Shown: one piece after another, positions 7,445 through 14,630 of the stretch
Position numbering within the stretch: position 1 is the first letter of the stretch
Layout: each line of letters begins with the position of its first letter
From: Streptomyces sp. CB01373
GTDB taxonomy: Bacteria; Actinomycetota; Actinomycetes; Streptomycetales; Streptomycetaceae
Length of the DNA: 64,000 bases
Assembly: GCF_002803075.1 (NCBI RefSeq)
Contig: NZ_NNBK01000005.1
Span: 222,478-286,477, forward strand
Direction: 5' to 3'
Notes under the pieces: generated by a model
Database searches by the model: none
What the model was told of the DNA's origin: nothing
The model's input: the letters and a program-made list of their open reading frames with translations, nothing else
Position numbers and translations under genes: made by a program

Positions 7445-9211
7445 TCAGACCTCGTAGGGCTGGACGACGACGAAGCTGCCGGGGGCGGCGCGGAACTGGA
7501 GGTTGACGCCCTCTCCGGTGTCGCCCGGGTAGGCGTTGCGGCGCGTCCGCACCTGGCTGGAGACGATCACCTGGGCGGCGGCCGACCAGGCGACCACGGC
7601 GTTGGAGTCGACGAACGTCGTCGGCGTCACGGGCAGCACGACCGGGGTGCCGTGCGTCTTGACGACGATCGTGCCGGTGCCCTGGAACTGCATGGTGAAC
7701 AGGGCGCCGCCGGGGATGCCGTGTCCCTCGACACGGCGGACCTCGTACTCCAGGCTCTCGTCGAAGGCGAGGACGTTCTCGGCGGAGACGCAGATCGCGT
7801 CGCCCTGGAGCTCGACCGGATGCAGATGGGTGGAGTTCTCGGCGAAGAACACCTGGCCCTGGCCGGTGCAGCGCATCAGCTGCATCTCCTGGCCCGTGAC
7901 GTTGCCCGTGATCCGGCCCGCGAAGCCAGCGCCCTTGTAGGTGAAGTCGACCTTGCCCTGGTAGAGCACCATGCTGCCCTGCCGGGCCAGCACGGGGCGG
8001 CCTCCCTCCGTGCCGAGGTCGGCCCGGATCAGCTTGCTGTTCTGCAGGGTCCAGCGCCGTCCGGTGGGCGCCTCCTTGTACAGGTTCAGCGCGGCGGACA
8101 CCCCGGCGGCCTGGGGAGCGGCCTGCGGCACTCCGTAGGGCGCGGGCCCGCCGGGAACCTGGCCGAACGGCGGCTGGTGTCCGTAGCCGGGGGACGGTGG
8201 CGGGGCCTGCGGTGCCTGGTACTGGGCGGGCGGCGGGGGCGGGGTCGGGCCGTGCCCCTGACCGTGCGCCGGGCCGTACGGGGGCTGCCCGTAGGGGGCG
8301 GGTACCGGGCCGGGCGGCGGGACCGGGGCGCCGGGCGGGGTCAGGGGGGCGATGATGGTCGGCGCGGCGTGGACCGAGAACGCTGGGCCCGGCGCCGGGG
8401 GCGGGGGCGGGGGCGGCGGGGTGGCTCCCAAGGGCGGGGGGAAGCCGTGCGCGGCGGGTGGCGGGGTGGCTTCCGGGGACGGCTCGAATCCGGGCTCGGC
8501 GGGCGGGGGCACGGGTGCCGCGGGCGGGCGCATGTGGGCGGCCGGGGGTGGAACAGGGGCAGGGGCGGCCGGACCGGAGGGGACTGCGAACTCCGGGGGC
8601 GCGGTGGCCTGTGCGGGCGGGGCGAAGCCGGGAGCGGCACCGGGCTGCGGGTCCTGGCCCGCGGCGGGGTTCTCCTCCTCTTCTTCCAGGACCTCGCCGC
8701 CGAAGTTCTTCAGCAGCGCCTCCAGGCCCCCGTCGAAGCCCTGCCCGACGGCCGCGAAGCGCCATACGTCCTTGACGTAGAAGTCGCCCAGCATCACGGC
8801 CCGTTCGGTGGAGAACTCCGAGCCGTCGAACGCGTACCGGGCCACCTCCTCGCCACCCGCCACGATGCGCAGGTACCCCGAGTCGATCTGCGACATCTGC
8901 CCGGCGCCGTCGATGGCGGCCGTGAACGACAGCTTCTGGACATGCGACGGGATCTTCTCCAGCGTGACCCGGAAGGACTCCGTGTCGCCTGCCTGGGCGC
9001 CCAGCAGCTGGATGGCCTCCTCGGGGGACTTCGGCTGGTTGAAGAAGACGAAGTACCGGTCGTCCGAGAGGCGTTCGTCGGCGTCCAGTCCGAAGCAGCT
9101 GATGTCGACGGTCAGTCCGGGCGCCGAGATCTGCACGCCGACGTACAGATCCGTGCCCGCGGTCAGGTCACTGATCCTGGCCTTGTGGCCGCGCTGGAAT
9201 TCCCTGGGCAT
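7445..9211 (-). CDS. TerD domain, proline-rich linker and AIM24 domain fusion protein
   Basis: The product has 588 residues from ATG at 9211. Residues 1 to about 185 form a TerD domain, with CFGLDADERLSDDRYFVFFN and the GDTESFRVTL region carrying the acidic calcium-binding residues of the family. Residues about 190-365 are a very proline-rich linker with a PPPPPPPP run. Residues about 375-588 are an AIM24 domain (RQGSMVLYQGKVDF, QLMRCTGQG, FVVVQPYEV). TerD proteins belong to tellurite and stress systems and bind calcium. The fusion directly links that module to the AIM24 family. It is first of three genes and its promoter should lie in 9212-9344. I see no signal peptide, so the protein is probably cytoplasmic. 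Confidence 0.9.
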   Translation of the reverse strand: MPREFQRGHKARISDLTAGTDLYVGVQISAPGLTVDISCFGLDADERLSDDRYFVFFNQPKSPEEAIQLLGAQAGDTESFRVTLEKIPSHVQKLSFTAAIDGAGQMSQIDSGYLRIVAGGEEVARYAFDGSEFSTERAVMLGDFYVKDVWRFAAVGQGFDGGLEALLKNFGGEVLEEEEENPAAGQDPQPGAAPGFAPPAQATAPPEFAVPSGPAAPAPVPPPAAHMRPPAAPVPPPAEPGFEPSPEATPPPAAHGFPPPLGATPPPPPPPPAPGPAFSVHAAPTIIAPLTPPGAPVPPPGPVPAPYGQPPYGPAHGQGHGPTPPPPPAQYQAPQAPPPSPGYGHQPPFGQVPGGPAPYGVPQAAPQAAGVSAALNLYKEAPTGRRWTLQNSKLIRADLGTEGGRPVLARQGSMVLYQGKVDFTYKGAGFAGRITGNVTGQEMQLMRCTGQGQVFFAENSTHLHPVELQGDAICVSAENVLAFDESLEYEVRRVEGHGIPGGALFTMQFQGTGTIVVKTHGTPVVLPVTPTTFVDSNAVVAWSAAAQVIVSSQVRTRRNAYPGDTGEGVNLQFRAAPGSFVVVQPYEV

Positions 9212-9344
9212 GCGTAACGACCGTCCCCCGTCCCGAAGCGAGTGCGTCGCGCCAGGCTAACGGCAAACTCCGACACCGGACGAAGTCGGTACAGACCCGG
9301 TACACAAACACAGTCGGGCGGTACCGGACGCCCCGGCGGCCCCG

Positions 9345-9941
9345 TCACTCGCCGTCTGTTCCCGGCGGATGCGGCAGCCGCGCGGCCGCGGCCACGCCTT
9401 CCAGATAGCCGCGGGCCCGCTCCGTGCGCGGGTACGCCTCCAGCAGCCGCCAGAAGTCGGGCCCGTGCCCCGGGACGAGCAGATGGGCCAGTTCGTGCAG
9501 CAGTACGTAGTCGACGACGTACTCCGGCATCCCTTGGAGACGGTGGGAGAGACGGATGCTGCCCTCCGCCGGGGTGCACGAGCCCCAGCGCGTGTTCTGG
9601 TTGGTGACCCAGCGGACCGAGGCGGGCCGGGCGCGGCCGTCGAAGTACTGGGCGGACAGCCGCTCGGCACGTTCGGCCAGCTCCGTGTCGCCGAGCGCCC
9701 GCCGGCTCTCCTGGGCGGCCAGCTTGTCGAGCATGACGGTCACCCAGCGCTTCTCCTCCGCCTCTGACATCCGGGCAGGGATGAGCACGACGGTGCGACC
9801 GCCCTCGCGGTACGCGGAGACCGTCCGGCGGCGCCGGGCGCTCCTGCGGACCTCGATCTCGTTCGCCGCCGCGGCGTCCGGCGGCCGGCTCGTCTCGCCG
9901 CGCTGTGGCTTTCCGGCACGGTGCAGTGGATCGGCGGACAC
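9345..9941 (-). CDS. YgjP-like metal-dependent hydrolase (DUF45, SprT-like zinc peptidase)
   Basis: The product has 198 residues. The YgjP/DUF45 pattern is clear: RRRRTVSAYREGGRTVVLIP at the start, TRWGSC near the middle, and the zinc site LLHELAHLLVPGHGPDFW with HExxH plus a downstream histidine. The family is often named M48-like metallopeptidase, but its true substrate is unresolved. The start is taken as GTG at 9941. Its ribosome site is poor, and a slightly internal start is possible. It is divergent from the ThiF-like gene at 10204. Confidence 0.85.
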   Translation of the reverse strand: MSADPLHRAGKPQRGETSRPPDAAAANEIEVRRSARRRRTVSAYREGGRTVVLIPARMSEAEEKRWVTVMLDKLAAQESRRALGDTELAERAERLSAQYFDGRARPASVRWVTNQNTRWGSCTPAEGSIRLSHRLQGMPEYVVDYVLLHELAHLLVPGHGPDFWRLLEAYPRTERARGYLEGVAAAARLPHPPGTDGE

Positions 9942-10107
9942 GCTCCGACGTTACCGGGTGCGCGGACCAGAAGTCCCGGGCCGGGAACGCTTGCATGCCG
10001 GTCCCTGCCGGGGGTGCTCGGCCGAAGGTCCGATTCGTATGACGATTACCCGCTACCTGTGGATAACTTCCGGCACGTCCCCTTCGAGCCAGGCATCCTG
10101 GGACTCG

Positions 10108-10184
10108 TTCCTCCTCCCCTCTCCCCTCTCCCCTCCTGCCTCTCCTCGTTTTCTCCAGTTCTTCTTCCTTCTCCTCCCTTCTTC
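10108..10184 (+). other. 77-base polypyrimidine tract in a divergent intergenic region
   Basis: Only 4 of 77 bases are purines on the + strand. The tract is built from CTCC, CCTC and TTC units. It lies in the 262-base gap between the divergent YgjP-like and ThiF-like genes, just before the ThiF-like start. It is too long and one-sided to be ordinary Streptomyces spacer. Confidence 0.9.
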
Positions 10185-10203
10185 GGGCTACGGGGGCTCG
10201 CAC

Positions 10204-11418
10204 ATGCATCCGATGGTGAAGCCCGCGCTCAGGCGCGGCTGGCGTGATCTTGGCACCGTGCAGTTCGGGATGACTCCCGCGCACGCGATGACACTGGGCC
10301 CGCTGGACACGGCGACGGGCAGTTTCCTGGACCTGCTCAACGGCACGCGCGGGCTGCCGCTGCTGCGGGAGGAGGCCCGCCGCATGGACCTGCCCGACGG
10401 CCATGTCGACCGCCTGGTGGAGAGGCTGGCCCAGGCCGGGCTCCTCGACGACGCCAGGGGCGGCGGCGCGGCGGCCGACGCGCTGCGCGCGCGGAAGGAG
10501 GCGATGGACCGGCTGGGGCCCGATCTCGCCTCCCTCTCCCTGACCACGCGCGAACCGGGCGAGGCGATGGGTCGCCTGGCCGCCAGGCGTGAGGCACGTG
10601 TGCAGGTCAAGGGCGCGGGCCGGGTGGGCGCCGTCCTGGCCGCGCTGCTGTCCGGGGCGGGGGTCGGCGAGGTCGACGTGCGCGACGGCGGCTGTGTGGA
10701 GCCGTGGGACGTCGCCCCGGGCGGACTGTCCGCCGAGGCCGTCGGAGAGCGCCGGGACACCGCGGCACGAAGGGCCGTGCGCGCTGCGGCCCCGGACCGT
10801 ACGGCCCGCCGCACCCCCCGGAAACCGTCCGAGCCGGAGGAGCGGGGGTTCTCCCTGGTGGTCCTGGCCCCGCGGGACGACATCGCCGTGCACGCGCCCG
10901 ACCCCTCCGCGGCCACCGCCCTGATCGAGTCCGGTACCCCTCATCTGTATGCCGGGGTGGTGGAGGGCACGGGCGTCGTGGGCCCGCTCGTCCTGCCCGG
11001 CGAGACCGGCTGCGCCGGCTGCCTCCACCAGGAGCGCACGGACCGGGACGGGACCTGGCCACGTCTGGTGGCGCAGTGGCGCTCGGGCAGACCACGGCAC
11101 GTACGTCCGTGTGATCTCGCTCTCGCCGCGACCGTGGCCGCACTGGCGGCCGCCCACGCACTCGCCTTCCTGGACGGGGAGTCACCCTCCAACTCGGGCG
11201 CCCGTTGGGAGGTCTCCCTGCCCGGCCTGCACTGGCGCGCGCGACCGGTGCGGCCGCATCCGGCCTGTCCGTGCGGCGCGGCCGGGAAAGCCGAAAGGGA
11301 GCAGGCCTCAGAGAACGGGGAAGCACGCGCAACAATGGCTGAGCAACGGCCGTCATCGACGCCCTGCCGTCGGGCAGAGGCTGCGCGGCTTGCTGGGACT
11401 TGGAGGGCGCATGTCTGA
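10204..11418 (+). CDS. ThiF/E1-like protein related to TOMM leader-binding cyclodehydratase subunits
   Basis: The product has 404 residues from ATG at 10204 (GGGGG 7 bases upstream). The N-terminal 130 residues look like a winged-helix (RiPP-recognition-like) region. A degenerate Rossmann segment follows, VKGAGRVGAVLAALLSGAGV, then DVRDGGCVEPWD, where an E1 enzyme has its acidic and Arg residues. The VLPGETGCAGCLHQERTDRD stretch and the later HPACPCGA supply a Cys4 zinc site typical of E1 and TOMM proteins. The ATP-binding GxGGxG is altered, so enzymatic adenylation is doubtful. It overlaps the ABC1 kinase gene by 8 bases. A homologue sits at the same place in Mycobacterium. Confidence 0.75.
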   Translation: MHPMVKPALRRGWRDLGTVQFGMTPAHAMTLGPLDTATGSFLDLLNGTRGLPLLREEARRMDLPDGHVDRLVERLAQAGLLDDARGGGAAADALRARKEAMDRLGPDLASLSLTTREPGEAMGRLAARREARVQVKGAGRVGAVLAALLSGAGVGEVDVRDGGCVEPWDVAPGGLSAEAVGERRDTAARRAVRAAAPDRTARRTPRKPSEPEERGFSLVVLAPRDDIAVHAPDPSAATALIESGTPHLYAGVVEGTGVVGPLVLPGETGCAGCLHQERTDRDGTWPRLVAQWRSGRPRHVRPCDLALAATVAALAAAHALAFLDGESPSNSGARWEVSLPGLHWRARPVRPHPACPCGAAGKAEREQASENGEARATMAEQRPSSTPCRRAEAARLAGTWRAHV

Positions 11419-12805
11419 TCTTCCCCGGAAGGCGGTCACCCGGACCGCCAAGCTCGCCGCGCTCCCGCTGGGTTTCGCCGGGAGAGCGACCTGGGGACTC
11501 GGCAAACGGATCGTCGGCGAGTCCGCCGATCTTGTCGGCCGCGAGCTGCAGCAACGCACCGCCGATCAGTTGTTCAAGGTGTTGGGCGAGCTCAAAGGCG
11601 GGGCGATGAAATTCGGGCAGGCGCTGTCCGTCTTCGAGTCGGCGCTGCCCGAGGAGGTCGCCGGCCCCTATCGGGTCGCGCTGACCAAGCTCCAGGAGGC
11701 GGCGCCGCCGATGCCGACGCGCACGGTGCACTCCGTGCTGGAGGAGCGGCTCGGCGCGCACTGGCGTGAGCTGTTCGAGGAGTTCGAGGACAAGCCGGCC
11801 GCGGCGGCCTCGATCGGGCAGGTGCACCGGGCGGTGTGGCACGACGGCCGCGAGGTCGCGGTCAAGGTGCAGTACCCCGGCGCCGGCGAGGCCCTCGTCT
11901 CCGACCTGACCCAGTTGAGCCGGTTCGCCCGTCTGCTGGGGCCGCTGGTTCCCGGCGTGGACATCAAGCCGCTGATCGCCGAGCTCAAGGACCGCGTCTC
12001 CGAGGAACTGGACTACGGACTGGAGGCGCAGGCCCAGCAGGCTCACGCCGATGAGTTCGCCGACGACCCGGACGTCGTCGTCCCGGCGGTCGTCCACCAG
12101 CGCGACCAGGTCCTGGTCACCGAGTGGATGGACGGTGTCCCGCTGTCCGAGGTGATCGCGGACGGCACCCAGGCCCAGCGCGACCGCGCCGGCCAGTTGC
12201 TGGCCCGCTTCCTGTTCTCCGGCCCGGCCCGCACCGGCTTGCTGCACGCCGACCCGCACCCCGGCAACTTCCGTCTCCTGCCCGGCGGACCGGACGGCGA
12301 GGACGACTGGCGCTTGGGCGTCCTGGACTTCGGCACCGTCGACCGCCTCCCCGGCGGCCTGCCGTCGACCATCGGCGCGGCGCTGCGGATGGCGCTGGAC
12401 GGAGAGGCGGACGCGGTCTACGAGATGCTCAGCGCGGAGGGCTTCGTGAAGGAGTCCATCGAGCTGGACCCGGAGGCCGTGCTCGACTACCTGCTGCCGA
12501 TCATCGAGCCGGCCCAGGCGGACGAGTTCACCTTCACCCGTGGCTGGATGCGCAGTCAGGCGGCCCGGATCGCCGACCCCCGCTCCCCCGCCTACCAGCT
12601 GGGCAAGCAGCTCAATCTGCCCCCGTCGTACCTGCTCATCCACCGGGTCACCCTGAGCACCATCGGTGTGCTGTGCCAGCTGGGGGCCACGGTGCGGCTG
12701 CGGGAGGAGCTGGAGCAGTGGCTGCCGGGCTTCGCCACCGGTCCTGAGGCCGAGGAGCCGGACGACGAGGGACCGGACGACGAGCAGGCGGCTGCCGAGG
12801 CGTGA
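11411..12805 (+). CDS. ABC1/UbiB (AarF) family atypical kinase
   Basis: The product has 464 residues from ATG at 11411, preceded by GGAGGG. It overlaps the end of the ThiF-like gene by 8 bases. The ABC1 marks are present: KFGQ of the KxGQ motif near residue 60, the alanine-rich AAASIGQVHRA that replaces the glycine loop, AVKVQ with the ATP-site lysine, the EELDY ExD motif, HADPHPGNF as the catalytic loop and LDFGTVD in place of DFG. These kinases support isoprenoid lipid or quinone metabolism and have modest ATPase activity. The C-terminus ends in a Glu/Asp-rich tail. The mycobacterial equivalent (MABC1, Rv3197) also sits beside whiB7 and has been linked to drug resistance. Confidence 0.92.
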   Translation: MSDLPRKAVTRTAKLAALPLGFAGRATWGLGKRIVGESADLVGRELQQRTADQLFKVLGELKGGAMKFGQALSVFESALPEEVAGPYRVALTKLQEAAPPMPTRTVHSVLEERLGAHWRELFEEFEDKPAAAASIGQVHRAVWHDGREVAVKVQYPGAGEALVSDLTQLSRFARLLGPLVPGVDIKPLIAELKDRVSEELDYGLEAQAQQAHADEFADDPDVVVPAVVHQRDQVLVTEWMDGVPLSEVIADGTQAQRDRAGQLLARFLFSGPARTGLLHADPHPGNFRLLPGGPDGEDDWRLGVLDFGTVDRLPGGLPSTIGAALRMALDGEADAVYEMLSAEGFVKESIELDPEAVLDYLLPIIEPAQADEFTFTRGWMRSQAARIADPRSPAYQLGKQLNLPPSYLLIHRVTLSTIGVLCQLGATVRLREELEQWLPGFATGPEAEEPDDEGPDDEQAAAEA

Positions 12806-12830
12806 GCGCGGAGGGGGGCTGCCAGGGGGA

Positions 12831-13115
12831 CTACCACCAGGCGGAGTCCAGGCGCCCCTCGATCGAGCGGAGGTTCTCGCGGGAGCAGGCGTCGCAGAAA
12901 TAGCGCCGGGTGCCGTTCTCCACGGAACAGGTCCAGGTGGGCGGCAGTCCCTCGGCCGGAGTGCCGCACCGCGCGCACACCAGCGCTGGACGCTCCGCGC
13001 TCGCGCCGCCGCCGTCCGTGCCGGCACGGTCCGTGCCGTCGCGCGCCGTGTCGTCGTGCGCCGTGCCCGCGTGGCCCGCGCGCGCGTGGTTCGTGCCTCC
13101 GGGAAGACTCGTCAC
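12831..13115 (-). CDS. Small zinc-ribbon protein
   Basis: The product has 94 residues from GTG at 13115. The N-terminal half is low complexity (Gly, Thr, Asp, Ala) and probably disordered. The C-terminal half holds two cysteine pairs, CARCGTP and CDACSREN, about 28 residues apart, consistent with one structural zinc ribbon, and ends SIEGRLDSAWW. I know similar proteins only as conserved Streptomyces hypotheticals beside whiB7. It lies after the whiB7 operon on the same strand but beyond a strong hairpin, so it is probably a separate unit. It converges on the ABC1 gene. Confidence 0.7.
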   Translation of the reverse strand: MTSLPGGTNHARAGHAGTAHDDTARDGTDRAGTDGGGASAERPALVCARCGTPAEGLPPTWTCSVENGTRRYFCDACSRENLRSIEGRLDSAWW

Positions 13116-13159
13116 CCCGCGACCATACCGCCGGGCCGCGGCTCGGCGGGGACAACGCA

Positions 13160-13199
13160 CCGCGGGGGCCGGTCCGTGCGGACGGACCGGCCCCCGCGG
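13160..13199 (-). terminator. Strong hairpin terminator of the whiB7 operon
   Basis: A perfect 18-base inverted repeat with a 4-base loop lies between the basic-protein gene end at 13261 and the zinc-ribbon gene start at 13115. No T-run follows, but a stem of this length is the usual Streptomyces terminator form. Confidence 0.8.
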
Positions 13200-13260
13200 G
13201 AAGAGTTCCGGCCTCCCGGGCCGGGAGGCCACCGCCTGGCGGTGTGGAACAGCCTGACGG

Positions 13261-13584
13261 TCAGTGCATCACTGCCATGGCGAGCGCGCGGCGGGCACGC
13301 AGCGAGGCGCGCTCGGCGCGACGCTGCATCCGGCGGGCGGCCACCAGGCGCAGGGCCCGGCGTTCCCTCTCCGCCTCGTGCAGCCGCTCGTGCATATGCG
13401 CACGGGCCAGCGCTTCTGGGATGAGTTGCATCTCTCGGTTCCTGTTCTGACGCGATTCGTTCGCGCCGGTGGTGGTGACGTCTTCGGTCGCGGAGCCTGC
13501 GGGCTCACTGGCGGACGGCTTCATCGGGGCCTGCTTCTGGGGGTCGTGCGTGAGGGGGCGGTCGATCGTTCCTGCGGTGTTCAT
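13261..13584 (-). CDS. Basic alpha-helical protein co-transcribed with whiB7
   Basis: The product has 107 residues. Its ATG at 13582-13584 overlaps the whiB7 stop in an ATGA, so translation is coupled. The first 45 residues are polar and unordered. The rest is a helix of alternating Arg, Ala, Glu and Leu (ERLHEAERERRALRLVAARR onward), suggesting a nucleic-acid or ribosome-binding helix or a coiled coil. I do not recognise a family beyond conserved hypotheticals at this locus. Being in the whiB7 transcript implies induction by ribosome-targeting antibiotics. Confidence 0.75.
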   Translation of the reverse strand: MNTAGTIDRPLTHDPQKQAPMKPSASEPAGSATEDVTTTGANESRQNRNREMQLIPEALARAHMHERLHEAERERRALRLVAARRMQRRAERASLRARRALAMAVMH

Positions 13585-13949
13585 GCCGTGACCGGGTTCT
13601 TCCGCGGACGGCCACGCGGCCGCTTCCGGGCGACGACGACACCTTGGACGAACAGCTCGCCACCCCAGACGCCCCAGGGCTCACGCCGCTCCTTGGCGCC
13701 GGCGAGGCAGGCCTCGACCAGCGGGCAGGTACGGCAGAGGGACTTGGCGTACTCCACGTCCGCCGGCGACTCGGCGAAGAAGACCTCCGGGTCGTAGGAG
13801 CGGCACGGTACGGGCACGCCGAGGTTCTCGATGGCGTCGTCGAGCGCGGTGAGCGCGGTGAGCGGGGTCAAGGCGGGGTCCTCCGTGAGACCGGGCTTGG
13901 GGATCGTGTCGGAAGGCGGTACGGACGGGGCGTGCGCTTCGAGTTGCAC
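13581..13949 (-). CDS. whiB7: WhiB7-family (WblC) redox-sensing transcription activator
   Basis: The product has 122 residues from GTG at 13949 (GAGGAAG 9 bases upstream). The four iron-sulfur cysteines are C49, C72, C75 and C81 in a Cx22Cx2Cx5C pattern. GVWGGE, the beta-turn motif, follows. The C-terminus has the AT-hook RGRPRK at 112-117, the mark that separates WhiB7/WblC from other WhiB proteins. Known role: binds sigma region 4 of the housekeeping sigma factor and AT-rich DNA just upstream of the -35 to activate efflux pumps, ribosome-protection genes and rRNA methylases under antibiotic stress. Regulation here is visible: an autoregulated-type promoter, a leader ORF and an attenuator lie upstream. 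Confidence 0.96.
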   Translation of the reverse strand: MQLEAHAPSVPPSDTIPKPGLTEDPALTPLTALTALDDAIENLGVPVPCRSYDPEVFFAESPADVEYAKSLCRTCPLVEACLAGAKERREPWGVWGGELFVQGVVVARKRPRGRPRKNPVTA

Positions 13950-14050
13950 GGTTCGTCTTCCTCGTCTGGTCGGGTCGGCCAGTCGGCCGGGTGTCGGCCG
14001 ACTGCCAGGTTCTTGTCTTGCCCGAGGCCCCTTCGCTCCGCTGTCCCCGT

Positions 14051-14099
14051 TCGGGGAAAACAGAAGGGCCGCGGATCCCGGATGGGGTTCCGCGGCCCT
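14051..14099 (-). terminator. Attenuator (Rho-independent terminator) in the whiB7 leader
   Basis: On the minus strand an 11-base stem (AGGGCCGCGGA and complement) with a 13-base loop is followed by TCTGTTTTCCCC, an unusually T-rich tail for this genome. It lies 24 bases after the leader ORF stop and about 100 bases before the whiB7 start. Known whiB7 leaders of actinobacteria use such a terminator for antibiotic-responsive attenuation. Confidence 0.88.
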
Positions 14100-14122
14100 G
14101 AAGGCGCCGGCCTGATCGGCGA

Positions 14123-14443
14123 TCAGGCTGGATCACTCCAGGGTTCTGGCCCACGGAAGGCCCACATCAGGTGGTGCTGCTTCGTCTGCTCCCGGTTACC
14201 GGCACCGGCCGCCTCAACGGCATAGGCCTGTGCCTGCGCCGCTACTGCTTCCAGTGCCTCGGTCGGTCGCTCGTCGCGCTCACGAATGGGAAGACCCGCG
14301 AGGGACGCAAAGGACGCCGGGCGCACGGCAGCGATGCCGGACAGACCGGTGCCCTGGTTGAAGGCGCCGAGCATGCACAGGGAGGCGACCGAGCGATCGG
14401 TCATTTTGGCGGTGCTGATGGAGCTGCTGTTGATGCTGATCAC
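14123..14443 (-). CDS. whiB7 leader ORF (uORF), 106 codons
   Basis: It runs from GTG at 14443, with GAGGAGG about 8 bases upstream, to TGA at 14123. The product starts MISINSSSISTAKMTDRS and ends PEPWSDPA. It is polar, with no domain that I can name. It lies wholly between the whiB7 promoter and the attenuator. Slow ribosomes on this ORF are the likely sensor that opens the attenuator, as described for whiB7/wblC leaders. It is longer than the short mycobacterial leader peptides. Whether the peptide itself has a function is unknown. Confidence 0.8.
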   Translation of the reverse strand: MISINSSSISTAKMTDRSVASLCMLGAFNQGTGLSGIAAVRPASFASLAGLPIRERDERPTEALEAVAAQAQAYAVEAAGAGNREQTKQHHLMWAFRGPEPWSDPA

Positions 14444-14555
14444 TGGACTCGCCTCCTCTCGGCGTCTGGGGGACTGGGGGTGAGCCAGTCCGCACGGATA
14501 TGCAAGTACAACACGGAATCAGGGCCTCAGGAAGGCCACCGTTCCCGTGACCAAG

Positions 14556-14597
14556 AACCTATGGGGACGGACGGCGGGTGCGCAAACTATTTTTTCG
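14556..14597 (-). promoter_or_regulatory. WhiB7-dependent promoter of the whiB7 operon
   Basis: On the minus strand the -10 is TAGGTT (14556-14561) and the -35 is TTGCGC (14580-14585), spaced by 18 bases. CGAAAAAATAGT abuts the -35 on its upstream side (14586-14597). An AT-rich block touching the -35 is the known WhiB7 AT-hook target and is striking in DNA this GC-rich. Start of transcription should be near 14548, about 105 bases before the leader ORF. Confidence 0.85.
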
Positions 14598-14630
14598 ACG
14601 AGTTCCCGCGGGTCTTCGGCCAGCCCCCGA

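Noticed and set aside
13950..14122. A second small gene between the uORF and whiB7
   Set aside because: The stretch contains the attenuator hairpin and untranslated leader. No frame has a ribosome site.
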